Assembly: GCA_964030475.1 (NCBI GenBank)
Contig: CAXIPT010000001.1
Coordinates: 538,229 to 602,228, forward strand
Reading direction: 5' to 3'
DNA from: Tethya wilhelma
Lineage: Eukaryota; Porifera; Demospongiae; Tethyida; Tethyidae
Length of the DNA stretch: 64,000 bases
In this document: positions 35,409-46,377 of the stretch, in pieces
How the letters are laid out: each line of letters begins with the position of its first letter
How positions within the stretch are numbered: position 1 is the first letter of the stretch
The notes under the pieces: model-generated
What the model was told of the DNA's origin: nothing
Database searches by the model: none
Seen by the model: only the letters and a program-made list of their open reading frames with translations
Position numbers and translations under genes: made by a program

Positions 35409-38400
35409 TTAATGCGGTAGTGTTCCGGCATACTTGCAGATGATACCCAGCATCACCTCGTCGGCCCCGGCCCCTATGGAGAGGAGTCTCATGTCCCGCC
35501 ACATCCGGCTCACCTCCACCTCCCACGTGTAGCCCATCCCACCCCAGAACTGGAGGCAGGAGTCAGTGACCTCTCGGACCACACGACCAGCCTTCAGCTT
35601 CCCCATCGATGCCAGCCTGGTGGTGTCGTGACCTTTGAGGTAGAGACCTGTGCAGACCAAGACACAGTATTACATCATAGCTATTATTAGCACAATGTCA
35701 TGACAACAGTTCTGTACATGTGAGCATAGAATGTAATTGTGACAATGCATGATATGGGTATCCTGAACAGTTATATTTTTATTGATGAATTAAATTTGAC
35801 AATTAATTCACCTACTATATATTTTTGTATAGACAATGAGTGATATCAGTGGTGAAGATAATTCTATATAGTCCACACCCACTGACCCACCCAGCCCTCA
35901 GACCCACCTACGGTCCTGTAGAGTAGTGACCTCAACAGTTCCACCTCAGTCTCCATCTCTGCTAGTCTGAAGTGGATGACCTGGTTGTTGATGAGAGGCT
36001 GCCCAAATGCCTGCCTGTCTCGACAGTACTCAATGGTATGAGGTGGAACTCACCTGATGCGATGCCCCACATTCTCTCCTCCTGGAACTGCTGCATCTGG
36101 TAGGTGAACCCCTTTCCTTCCTCTCCGATGATGTTGCTCTGAGGGACCACCACATCTTCAAAGACCAGCTGTGCTGTGTCAGAGCTGTGGTTTCCAATCT
36201 TCTCGATCTTCTTAAAGACGGAGATACCCTTGGTATCCATGGGAACACAGATGAGGGACTTATTGCGATGAACTGGCCCCTCACTGGTGTTGGCTAGGAG
36301 ACAGATCCAGTCGGCCTGAGTGCCAGTTGTGATCCACATCTTCCCACCATTGATGACCAGGTCACTGGTGCCTGCCAGTGTACAGAGAGCATGGAACAGT
36401 TGTTATTAATCAATGGTTCATACAATGGCCAAATGTATACTGGTAATGAGTTCATGAAATGCTGCTACCTGAACTGTAATACCGTAAACGTGGAAATATT
36501 GGCGGTACATTAAATTTGGCGATCTTCTCGGAAATTGCAAAATTTAATGTACCACCAATATTTCGTCATATATACATTAAATTCTGCGAGTGTTCAGTCA
36601 ATGACCGCCAAATTTAAAACCGCCAATATTTTTGTTGGAGGCTTCCAGACCAAAATCACCAAATTAAATTACCGCCAATATTTCCACGTTTACGGTACTT
36701 TGAAACTTTCAGAACCATACTATTTGAAGCTTAATTTGCATCTACTAGTAAGTTAAATTTACTTGCTAAACTAATTTTGAATAAATTAAATTGAACTGTG
36801 CTTTATTCAGACTTACTAAACTGCTAGTTGACATTTGCCTAAACAATCACATACTTCACCTATTAACTATATAAATATGTCACAATACAGGATCAAGTTT
36901 ATAATTATTGTACCATCAGCGATAAGCACACAATAAATACATGTCATGGTATATCTTTCTACGGTGGCCCTGAAGGTTCAAACTGATTTTGTTAACCAAT
37001 TTTTGATCTAAGCTATTTTCAATCCCTCTAAGAGATTTTCATCTAAGCGATTTTGTATCAAAGCCGTTTTCATCAAAGCCCTAGCCCCTAGCTCCTAGCC
37101 TCTATTCCCTAGCCCCTAGCTCAAGCCCCTAGCCCTAGCCCCTAGCCCTAGCCCCTAGCTCCTAGCCTCTATTCCCCCCTAACCCCTAGCCCTAGCCCTA
37201 GCCCTAGCCTTAGCCTTAGCCTTAGACTTGGAAGAAAATCACTTAGATGAAAACGGCTTAGCCCTAGCCCTAGACTAAAACCGCTTAGACAAAACGGCTT
37301 AGATGAAAATCGCTTAGATGACTTTGGAATCCCTTAGAAGGGGTTAAAAATAGCTTAGATAAAAAATTGGTTTAGCAAAATCAGGTTGAACCTTCAGGGC
37401 CACTGTACCTTTCTTTGGCACAGCCTTTGTCTTGATGGCTGCCACGTCAGAGCCTCCTGTGACCTCACTCACTCCAAGACAGGCCACCACATCACCAGCA
37501 ATGGAGGGAGCAAGAAATTCCCTCTTTAGTTTGTCACTTCCATATCTCGCTAGAGCTGGGACAGCCATGTCTGAGGGGGAGAGAGAGTGTGGGAGGATCA
37601 TAAACATTTGGTATCATGTGGAGACAAATCAAAATAATGCACACTTGATTAGATACAACAATGAATGTTTCCATTTATGACTGATAGTGGAGTACATGTA
37701 CATCAATAATATATATGTTCAGCCAACCTGTGTGAACTCCAATCGCCATGGGAACACCTGCACACTTGATGCTGCCCAGTTCCTCTGCAATAGCTATGGA
37801 GTAGCTGTAGTCCAACCCTAGTCCACCATACTCTGGGTCTCTAGTTGGTCCCAGGAAGCCTCCCTCAGCTAGCTTCTTGAACAGCTGTAGTTCACATTAA
37901 AAAAAGGTTGACACAAATAGTAACAATCCAATCAATGTAAGTATTCAAGTATAAAGCGTTTTACATGTTTCTGTTACAAGCTGAAACAGGAAGAGTTTCA
38001 TAATAATGTTGAATTAATTTTGTTTATTTGTTGGTGGATGCAAGCAATAAACAACATTGTGTTAGAGTGTTATGAATAATTGAAGATGAAAACTGAAACC
38101 AACACCACCTCCACACCTTTCAAGAGTAACATGTGTAGTCTGTAAGAATGGGAGGGGAACTTCAACAAAAAAACTAAAATGGATCACTCAGAGCTAACTC
38201 GATTGAAGAAGTGTCACAGTGAACCGAAACAAAAACATATCCCACTCTCTCAGTCATGCAAGACTAAACCAATCACCAATATCATGTTATATCATCCACG
38301 CTCACTGCACCAACATCGACACGTGCAGCCATGCTGCCATTACTGACCAAGACACAACATCCGTTACACACATGTAAGCTCACACCATTATCCCCTGTTG

Positions 38401-40247
38401 TTGTACATACACCCACCCATGTTGCACTCACACCCACCCAATGACACAGCTACACCCACTCAAGATACGCCTATGCAGTGGGGCTTGATATAAAGGACAC
38501 CGCTAGGCCGAGAAATCTTGTGCGACTTGTCACTTTCAGGGACAAAGACTTCAACTTGGAAAAAAGGAAGGAAGAACAATGCTTACTGCACTGATTGTGG
38601 CAGCTTTATGCTTGTCATCAGCTGTAAGTTTGTAAGACATTTGTCTTGAATACTTCTTAACTCTCTCTCTCTCACACACACATGCACAACAATAGTTTGC
38701 CCAGGATGAGCTGGCAATAGCTAAGCCAATCATCGTCCCAACTATTGGTCCCCCAACCATCCTGCCTCCTCCTCCCCCACCTGATGTCTGTACCCCTCTG
38801 AGGTTTGAAGTAGAAGATGACATTGCTGGTAAACTCAACAGAGGAGAGCTGAGTCTTGCCGCTCCAGAAGCAGCACCAGCAGATGGACTTGCTGCTGCTG
38901 ACAGCTTTGTAGCCCCAACCATCAGACCAGTGAGGAGATGTGAGGATGGGCCAGTTACAGTACGTTGCAATCCTGGAATTCTTTGCATGTGCATACAGTC
39001 TCATACCATGCAGTTATGGTATAGGCTTATAATTATGTGCACGCATGTATATGTACTACGTGTGTTTTTAGCAGTTGACTGGTAACATGCATCTTCTCAA
39101 TATATGCAGGTGATTCACTCTGTTCCCAATGAGTTCCACTGGCCACCAATCAAGCGTAAGTCATGTAACAACCTCTACTGCAAGGACCCTCCGTGCTTCG
39201 TTCGTAGTCAGATCTGGCGCACAAAGTGTGTGCTGGTCTTCAAGAAAATCAATGGCTACTGGGTCAGGATTGGCTACCGTCTACGTCGCTACCTGGACCA
39301 CCTCAAGTGTGGCTGCAAGGAGTGCACTGACATTCGCGACCGACTGTGGTGTATCAAGACCACTCCCTGTCCCAACAGCGATGATCCCAACAGCTTCTGT
39401 CGCTGGATCCCCTTCATAATCTACCCTCCTGTTCTCACGGCTGAGGCAGCTGCCATTGCTCCTGATCCCATTGAGGATGACCTGGTCATCAAGCCAGTAC
39501 CTACCACCATCCCTTTCATACCAGGACGATGTGTCTGCTGTAAACCAGTTCCCTGCAAGCCTCCTAAATTCTTCAACCGTAACACGTGCAGATGTGAGTG
39601 TCCTTGGAGACCACCCTGCCCTCCAGGTCAGACCTTCAACCCCAACACATGTGAGTGTGACTGCCCACCAGGCACTAAAAAGAATGAAGACAACCAATGT
39701 GTTGGACCGTAAGTTGGTTGATAACATATTAGCAAGGTAATAACTGATTTCACTATCAATATTGTCCATACACACATTCATGCATGCACGCCACACAGTT
39801 GTGAGAAGCTAACCAGTCAGCAGTGCCCACTGATATTCTGTGACGACAACCCTAAGCATCGATGCAGACTTAATGCATACAACCGTTGTGAGTGTCCCAG
39901 CTGTGATGATTTCGAGAATGATCCAATGTGGTGCAAGAAAACAAAGCAAGTCAACAAAATAATGATAATCAACTAGTCCAAGAACAATCAAGTGACTAGA
40001 TCTGAATGTGTGCTGTGTCTGTAGATGCATTGAGCAGCCCATGAAGCTTGACTGTGTGGTGGACTCATACTCTCACAAGTGTCGCTGCCCAAGATGTGCT
40101 GATGCAAAAGACCCACTCTGGTGTCACAAAACACGATGTGGACTAAACAATAGCATCCAATGCAGGTATACAATACTTCAGTGATAGAAATGAACTTAGA
40201 GCTGCTACAATATATGACCCAATACATGGCTAGCTATCATGATATTC

Positions 40248-40288
<41 letters not shown>

Positions 40289-43200
40289 GTCCACTGACAG
40301 ATGGCAGTATTCTTGGCCACAGAGATGTGCATGCCCAGGCTACTGAACACCATGGCAACACAACTTAAACATTAATGTATCAAAAGTGTATACAACTAAG
40401 CTTAAATTTTTAAAACCTAGAACTATAGGTTACTGCTGTGCATAAATGATTTATATATATTTTCCAATGATTATTGAGCCATGATTGTACAGTAACACTG
40501 ACACCATTATATACAATATGGCAAGGGAGGGAGCATGACTGCATGCATGCATGTAAATATGTGACATGTAGATATTGCTCGGAGGAAATGAACAATGAAT
40601 ACCGTATAGACGGAAACTTTGGCGAGGATTTTATTTTGGCGAAATTGGCGAATTTCGCCAAATCGCCAAAATTAAATCCGCCAAAATTTAACCGCAAAAC
40701 GTAAATATTGGAGTACGCGCCGGTGTCACAGGACCAGAGCTCCCCCCGAAAATTTTCTCCGGGGGAGAATTTCTCCTAAGGGTAATTTCTCCCCCCGGAG
40801 TTAATTTCCTAGGACGGAATCTCCCCCCTTAGGATACAAGCTCCCCCCCAAACAACGAGAGTTTATACTGTTGTTGATGGTCATGAGGTACTAAAAAGGC
40901 TATGGATGAATGTCAGATTCTATACAAGCTTGTAGGACTATGAACCAATGGTCAGACACAAACATATGGCTGGACAGAGTCGAATATAATAACTTTCTAT
41001 TTTATCGCTAGGCGTGACTGATTGAGGAACGGAACGAGGAACGCAGCTATACGGTAGCTCTATCCCTAGTCCTAGCTCTAGCCCTAGCCCTAGCGCTAGC
41101 TCTAACCCTAGACCTAGCATTACTAGATCATACTATTCTATTCATATCGTTTTTTCTTCACAATCAACAAGTTCAAGGCAGTAAAGGCACCCGGAGTGCC
41201 AGTCCTGTGGGAGGAGTCCCAGTCCTAGGGCAAAGTCTCCAGGGGGGAGGAAATATCCTTAGACCGGATCCTCCGGGGGAGGAGATTTTACCCGGAGTGA
41301 ATATCCTATGACACCGGTGCGATCACGATAAAACGGTAATAGAGCTACGTTTTCTCCACAGTTCTTCACGAAATAAGCTTGAAACATGCTATATAAGTGC
41401 AGGGATACTTAGGCTATAAAATCTATAGCATCGCTTTTGAAAATTTGGTTGCCTGGCTAGAAAAAAAGCTTCAGATGCGCGGCAATATCACGATCGTCCT
41501 GTAGTTTCTTTTACACGGGAAAAAGCTTCACTGTTAATGTAAAAGGCTCTCAGCAGAGTTAGCCTGATTGCTTCTTAGCTTCATTGCAAGAAAAAGCTTT
41601 CTCCACTCTATTTACTAAAAGAAAAACAAAAAGAAGGCGTAGCTACTAACCTCGCCGTATTACGTAATGCACTTTCAAAGTTTCACTCGCCAAAATTAAT
41701 GTTCGCCAATATCGTTTGAGTTCCCTTTCGCCAAATTTAATTCTCGCCAAAATAACCGGCCATACGGTATTAATGATTCTCACAACCTGTTGAAGGACTG
41801 ATGGTCTCAGTCATCAATGAAAAGTAAATATTCAGTGACAAACAAGAATCCTGAACTAAAATTGATGTCCGTTTTAAAAGTCCATGTCAATTTTCAAAGG
41901 TAGTACATCTCTTGACCCTATAGGAGAGTCTGCATGTTGCATGCAACAGCAGAACACTGTATATGTCATAGAGGGCGATTCATTGAGGGCAGTGTATAAG
42001 GAGAAGGATAAAAGTTTTCTTACATGTTAACAATTTGTTCTTTCATTCACTCGTTCCAGTCACAGACAAGATGAATGATTCATTCAGAGTGGTTCATGAC
42101 ATAATGTGATGGATTCACTTTGTACATGCCATAATGCTAGTGCCATGTATCAACAACATGCTCAATGGGTTATAGTTTAGTCACCAGGGAGTCTAGCTAG
42201 ACTCACGAGCTAGTTTGGAGTAAATTAGAAAGAGACCTCAAAGTACAGGCATATGAGTTTCTGATGGTCTTTAAGCTAGCTAATGACAGTGAAATAATTA
42301 TTATAGATTATACTCACTCAAGGCTGTGACAAATTAATGTTATAAGCAGTCAAAATGTTTGTCTTGATGGTAATGCTTGCTCTATCAGTCCAGGTAAGAT
42401 ACAATATCAATCAATTGCATGTATGCAAGGCAAATAACACAATAAACTGGATCTATGTTATATGGAGGTTGTTTCTATTATGTATACTGACTTGTGAAAT
42501 GTTTTGTTACTCTAACATAAATTGTTGCAATATACAGCAATCAGAACAAACTATGAGCATGTCAAAACGTTGGGACTTAACATATTTCCATTCTACAACT
42601 GGTAAATATTATGACTAGTATAAAAACACTATAATAATATTGAATACTACACATACATACACATATTTTAATACAACAGCTGATGAATTACTTGATCAAC
42701 TCAACAGTGGACTGTCTGTTAGTGACCTCAGTCTATCATCGCGACCCCATGACCCTCCATCACACTGCAATGATGGACCACAACAGGTAAAACCTCATGC
42801 ATGATTCCCTTCCAAATCCTCATCAAACCATATACTATACAGGTGCTGTACACAGTCCCCAATGAGTTCCACTGGCCCCCAATATTCCGAGGGCAGTGCT
42901 ATAGCCTGTTGTGTGATGAAGGGAGGCCATGTCTTCTCCGAAGGATGGACTGGAAGAGTAGCTGGGTGTTGGTCTTCAAGAGGAACGACTCTCTCTGGTC
43001 AGAGGCCGGCTATGAACTGAAGTGGTACCTGGACCATCTCAAGTGTGGCTGCCCCAACTACTGTAGACCACCAAGAGTCATGGTGGAGGGAAGATGTGAG
43101 TGCTCTGAGATGAGGTGTCCCCACCCTGGTCAGACCTTCAACTCCACCAGCTGTGAGTGTGAGTGCCCACCAGACAGGGCCAAGAGGGACGATGGACGGT

Positions 43201-43550
43201 GTGTCAGAATGTAAGGAGAGGGGGAGGGAGGGTATAGGCTGAGGAGAGTTTGGAAGTGTTCTTTATCTTAATTGCTGGTAGATGTGAGGGGGCAGAGAGG
43301 AAGCACCACTGTAAGGGACGCCATCCTCCTCCACACAAGAAGAAGAAGCAAAAGTGCTTGTGTCCAAAATGTGAGGATCAAAGTAACCCATCAGAGTGTG
43401 CAAGGACATATTGTGGACACCATTACAACACACAGTGCCAGTAAGACCATCACACACACACACNNNNNNNNNNNNNNNNNNNNNNNNNNNNNNNNNNNNN
43501 NNNNNNNNNNNNNNNNNNNNNNNNNNNNNNNNNNNNNNNNNNNNNNNNNN

Positions 43551-43594
<44 letters not shown>

Positions 43595-43670
43595 TACAAT
43601 ACCACTGAACAGCAGCAACAAAATGCTAGACAATGATTTTGACAACCCCTTACCGCTCAAACATATATAT

Positions 43671-43705
<35 letters not shown>

Positions 43706-45346
43706 TAGGTGGGACAAAAAGTGCAGCTGTCCTCAAGCTGAATGAAATCTCTAGCAGCCATATATACTCTGATAGCTGTTAATTACTTAACTATTCAGTG
43801 AATATTATTTCTTCCTATAACACACCCCATAATGTACAAACAAATCCTAAATACACTCAGTACATCGTAGCACAAAGTAGTCACACACTCTATAGCTATA
43901 CGTATGACAGTCATTGTGATCATAAACCAGGTTAGCAACTACAGTCAGTGGAACCTCTCATAGCGGACACTCCCAGCAAAGGACAACTCTATAATTATAT
44001 TATAATGGACAACCTCTTTGGCATGGACTCATGTTCATATAGCTTAGCCTCGTACCCAGGCTCTCTCCTTTGACCTTACACTAACAGTAAGGACAAAGAG
44101 GACTGAGAGCCTGCATGGGTACGAGGCTACATATAGCTACTAATACAAACTAACCTCTGAGAGCGGACTTCTCGATTCCACAGTTTATCTCAGTCCAAAC
44201 GGCCAACTTAGTACAATTTCTACCTCTAAATAACAGACAACCACACCCTTTAAATATTGCTTTGAGTAAGTTATTTCTTGATTAATTTTTGCCCAGATAA
44301 GTGTAAGTACATATAGATCTCTTACTGTATATACAATGCCTTCATCTAATTTAATTAGGCATACAAATAGTTTTTAAATTATAATTATACCTCTCATCTC
44401 AACCCCATGCGTCATGCATGCTAGACGCATGTGCCAATCACATCACAATTCACGGTCAAACTGGGTATTGTGGCAACGGAGTGCTGCATGTTTGAAATTT
44501 TTGGATGAAATTTAATAACAGTAGAGGTGTTTGAGCTTCATTAGTCTCAACCTAAGGGCAAAAGTCGTGCCCCCAACTTGTGTTATTCAGAGGTTCTACT
44601 GTATATAAGAATCAGGTTTTCAACAAGGATCAAGCATAGACATAAATATGATAAACCCAAACCATGGTGGCATTGATGATGGTGAAACAGTTTTGCCACA
44701 GTATAACTGAGAGTTTGAAGGCATGGATCAGGGGTCAAAGTTTCTTTTTACTGTTAACGTTGTTCAGTGTTTCCCCCAGGACAAAAGTAAAGAGGGGGGG
44801 AAGTGGGTAGAATTGCTTAAAATCCTCTGAAAAATAGTAGTTTTATATGTATTTATATGGGAAGGAGAGAAATTAAAAGGAGGGGGGAGCGCCCCCCTAC
44901 CCCTCTTTGAAAACGATCAAGGCCTCTAACTATTAGTAAATTGAGTGTTCTGATCCAGCTCGTCACAGATGGAATCATACCTGGAGTGTAAGCGACTACC
45001 CCCAGCTACTGAGTAAGGAGTTTCTTACCTGTTTTGCTGGGAAGATCTTGGCCGCCTCCCACTCCTCCACATGAGGGTTGATCTCTTTCTCAATGAGTTT
45101 CCTGAGAGAGTGTCTCATCTCCCAGTGCTCTGTGGTGTAGATGGTCTCCTCCTGAGGACTGACACCACCAAGACACGGGCTGCTCACTGAGAGGGACCTC
45201 ACTGACACTGGAAGACTATAGGCAATGAATGATGGGTGGAAAATTCATAATAATGGCTGGGAAAAGGATAATTTTTTGAGACCACAAAAGCTTCCAACTA
45301 CTAACCTCCGTAGAGATCTCCCGAGCAGTGTCCTAAGAAACGCCAT
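35409..45346 (-). CDS. acyl-CoA dehydrogenase, probably mitochondrial, with nested genes in a long intron
   Basis: Minus-strand exons: 45306-45346, ~45030-45217, ~37730-37884, 37409-37570, ~36055-36372, ~35908-36029 and 35409-~35652. The start MAFLRTLLGRSLRR is basic and amphipathic, like a mitochondrial presequence. Family motifs: ETIYTTEHWEMRHSLRKLIE, FKKLAEGGFLGPTRDPEYGG, CLGVSEVTGGSDVAAIKT, NGGKMWITTGTQADWICLL, DRQAFGQPLINNQVIHFRL and CLQFWGGMGYTWEVEVSRMW. These are the FAD/acyl-CoA segments of the fold that oxidises acyl-CoA to enoyl-CoA. The helix between QFQEERMWGIASG and YCRDRQAFG is missing ~10 residues, and only ~25 bp lies between these exons, so the assembly or the gene is damaged there. 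IGAGADEVM near the end lacks the Glu that MCAD uses, as in LCAD/IVD types. A ~7.1 kb intron encloses two plus-strand genes. Confidence 0.82.
36480..36697. mobile_element. TACCGTA-type MITE
   Basis: The two ends read TACCGTAAACGTGGAAATAT inward in inverted orientation, flanked by TA. The interior has further inverted GGCGGT/ACCGCC tracts. Length is 218 bp with no coding capacity. It lies in an intron of the acyl-CoA dehydrogenase. Confidence 0.85.
36960..37407. mobile_element. Tc1/mariner-like MITE with (CCCTAG)n-type core
   Basis: The ends are TACGGTGGCCCTGAAGGTTC and, in reverse complement, TACAGTGGCCCTGAAGGTTC; inverted similarity extends ~60 bp. The TA plus CAGTG end pattern fits non-autonomous Tc1/mariner elements. 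The core (37080-37225) is a degenerate array of CCCTAG/CCTAGC units and the outer parts repeat CTTAGATGAAAA-like motifs. Its right end abuts exon 4 of the acyl-CoA dehydrogenase and supplies part of that exon's donor site. Confidence 0.8.
38579..40346 (+). CDS. secreted cystine-knot growth-factor-like protein with VEGF-C-like Cys tail (copy 1)
   Basis: Six exons. The signal peptide MLTALIVAALCLSSA is in exon 1 (38579-~38625). Exon 2 is a Pro-rich propeptide-like segment ending VRRCEDGPVT. Exon 3 (~39111-39709) has the conserved core VPNEFHWPPIKRKSCNNLYC, CFVRSQIWRTKCVLVF and RRYLDHLKCGCKEC, a spacing like PDGF/VEGF cystine knots. It then has repeats such as CPPGQTFNPNTCECDCPPG, resembling the C-terminal repeats of VEGF-C/D. 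Exons 4-6 add more (CRLNAYNRCECPSC, HKCRCPRC) and stop at 40344-40346. The intron after exon 4 appears to use a GC donor (AAA|GCAAGT). It lies inside an intron of the acyl-CoA dehydrogenase, opposite strand. A paralogue follows at 42355. Knot class is my inference. Confidence 0.65.
40251..40287. repeat. (CA)n microsatellite
   Basis: About 18 CA units just before the last exon of the growth-factor-like gene at 38579-40346. Confidence 0.9.
40600..41769. mobile_element. TACCGTA-type element carrying a second nested inverted-repeat element
   Basis: The left end TACCGTATAGACGGAAACTT and the reverse complement of the right end TACCGTATGGCCGGTTATTT share their terminal bases, with many TTGGCGA/TCGCCAA inverted blocks just inside. 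Inside lies another element (about 40719-41320). Total ~1.17 kb without coding capacity, inserted between the two growth-factor-like genes. Confidence 0.7.
40719..41320. mobile_element. nested GCACCGGTGTCA-ended inverted-repeat element
   Basis: The left end reads GCCGGTGTCACAGGA and the reverse complement of the right end GCACCGGTGTCATAGGATAT. The interior is rich in CTCCCCCC/GGGGGGAG tracts that can fold on themselves (CTCCGGGGGAGAATTTCTCC). It is surrounded on both sides by sequence of the older TACCGTA element, so it inserted second. A stretch of CCCTAG-like units lies near 41060-41120. Confidence 0.65.
42355..43745 (+). CDS. secreted cystine-knot growth-factor-like protein (copy 2)
   Basis: Six exons. 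The signal peptide MFVLMVMLALSVQ is at 42355, followed by two short exons (42539-42600 and ~42681-42786, DELLDQLNSGLSVSDLSL). The core exon (~42842-43212) has VPNEFHWPPIFRGQCYSLLC, WVLVFKRNDSLW and WYLDHLKCGCPNYC, then CPHPGQTFNSTSCECECPPD. Two further Cys exons follow, one basic (HKKKKQKCLCPKCEDQ), with stop at 43743-43745. The identical VPNEFHWPP, YLDHLKCGC and GQTFN-CECxCPP blocks show it is a tandem paralogue of the gene at 38579. The basic stretch may bind heparan sulfate, by analogy with VEGF. An N-filled CA repeat interrupts the last intron. Confidence 0.65.
43454..43590. repeat. (CA)n microsatellite with 87-bp N gap
   Basis: CA units flank a block of N (43464-43550). A second CA tract is at 43674-43703. 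Both lie in the last intron of the growth-factor-like gene at 42355. True length is unknown. Confidence 0.9.
43946..44602. mobile_element. possible pogo/Tigger-like MITE
   Basis: The left end CAGTGGAACCTCTCATAGCG and the reverse complement of the right end CAGTAGAACCTCTGAATAAC are similar, and CAGT-GAACCTC is typical of pogo-type ends. Internal repeats of 'AACCTCT-AGCGGAC' are present. Boundaries and target duplication are not clean. A 9-bp-TSD MITE is inserted inside it (44045-44129). Confidence 0.5.
44045..44129. mobile_element. 85-bp MITE, TAGCC...GGCTA family, copy 3, exact 9-bp target duplication
   Basis: The left end TAGCCTCGTACCCAGGCTCT and right end GAGAGCCTGCATGGGTACGA then GGCTA are inverted repeats. 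Exact CATATAGCT duplications flank it (44036-44044 and 44130-44138). It belongs to the same family as 759-828 and 10500-10538. Confidence 0.9.
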
Positions 45347-46377
45347 GGCAGAGTGTGAGACCAGAGACCAGTCAGAACCGAGAGAAGCTCGAAGCTTGAC
45401 ACGTACAGGAACACGCCCACTACACACCACTCTTCAGTATGCAATTTATGGTAGGGTCATACCCTTGACCGCTTTGGCTGTAGAGCTAAAAGGAAGAAAT
45501 TAAACCCACAGAATTTCAACCATGAGATCCAGACGACGTCTCTTGACTCGGCAATTATGGACAATTCACAAGTATTATCAGTGAGTCCTGCTCCTGAGGT
45601 GAGCCATATCTATCAGTATCTATATCTATGGGTGAGCTTATATGAGTTGATTAAATTAATAAGTAATTGTGGGCACTGTGTTGTTGCCCATCATGTATTA
45701 ATTTCAAGTCTAGCCTGCTTTGTTTCAGGCTCTATGCCATTCATAGCTATCAGTGCCGCAATTCAGTGCCTGTTTAAGTGCCGCGCTGACTAGTAAAAGC
45801 AGCACAACTGGTGAATGGGTATCCCTAAGAGTCATTCTAAAGATTTGTATAATTTGTGTCAATGAGAGTCATGGTCAACCCACATCAACATATTGGTGCA
45901 TTTGTTAGCTATCACAAAAACATTGCTATACTGCTATTAAATTTGTACTAATNGATAAAGTCATGGACTTTTTACATGTAGTTTCTTTTCATTTGTTCCC
46001 CTTTCTTTTCATTCACTCTCATGGTAACATCAGATTCATTATGATTCTATATTTTCCCTTTATCATACACAAGATTTTGTTTGTGAATCATGAATCAATC
46101 CACTGCATGCACATAAGTTAAATTTTAATAATAATTATGTATAATATTTAATAAGATTGGGCTATCTGCACATGCATATGCATGCACATAATCTAAGCTT
46201 TCAGTCTGCAAAAGGTTGTAAGAAAGCCTCAGTACGTATTATGCAGGACGTGGGTAAACCACCATAATTTAGACATCCGGAAATGGTCGTTCAATTGGCC
46301 ATGGTTTGCATTGCTAGGAGGGGTGGGGCTGCACGAGTAATTATTGGAGCATGCGCAGTAGTGTACAGAAATTGAAG
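45347..46377. promoter_or_regulatory. divergent intergenic region, acyl-CoA dehydrogenase / arylsulfatase
   Basis: About 1 kb. An ATG at 45557 opens a 14-codon frame ending at a good donor (CTGAG|GTGAGC), which could be a small first exon, but I found no continuation. The rest is AT-rich with one unresolved base near 45953. No TATA box was assigned. Confidence 0.4.

Noticed and set aside
37080..37225. CCCTAG/CCTAGC repeats as an interstitial telomere
   Set aside because: Units are irregular and do not match TTAGGG consistently; they lie inside a MITE with clear inverted ends, so they are its internal repeats.
43263..43745. Frames of alternating Thr-His or Val-Cys across N blocks
   Set aside because: These are translated CA/GT microsatellites spanning unresolved bases, not proteins. 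The same applies to frames at 59900-60384.
45557..45793. Possible small gene starting MDNSQVLSVSPAPE
   Set aside because: The first 14 codons end at a good donor, but no second exon or conserved domain could be found; kept only as a note in the intergenic entry.
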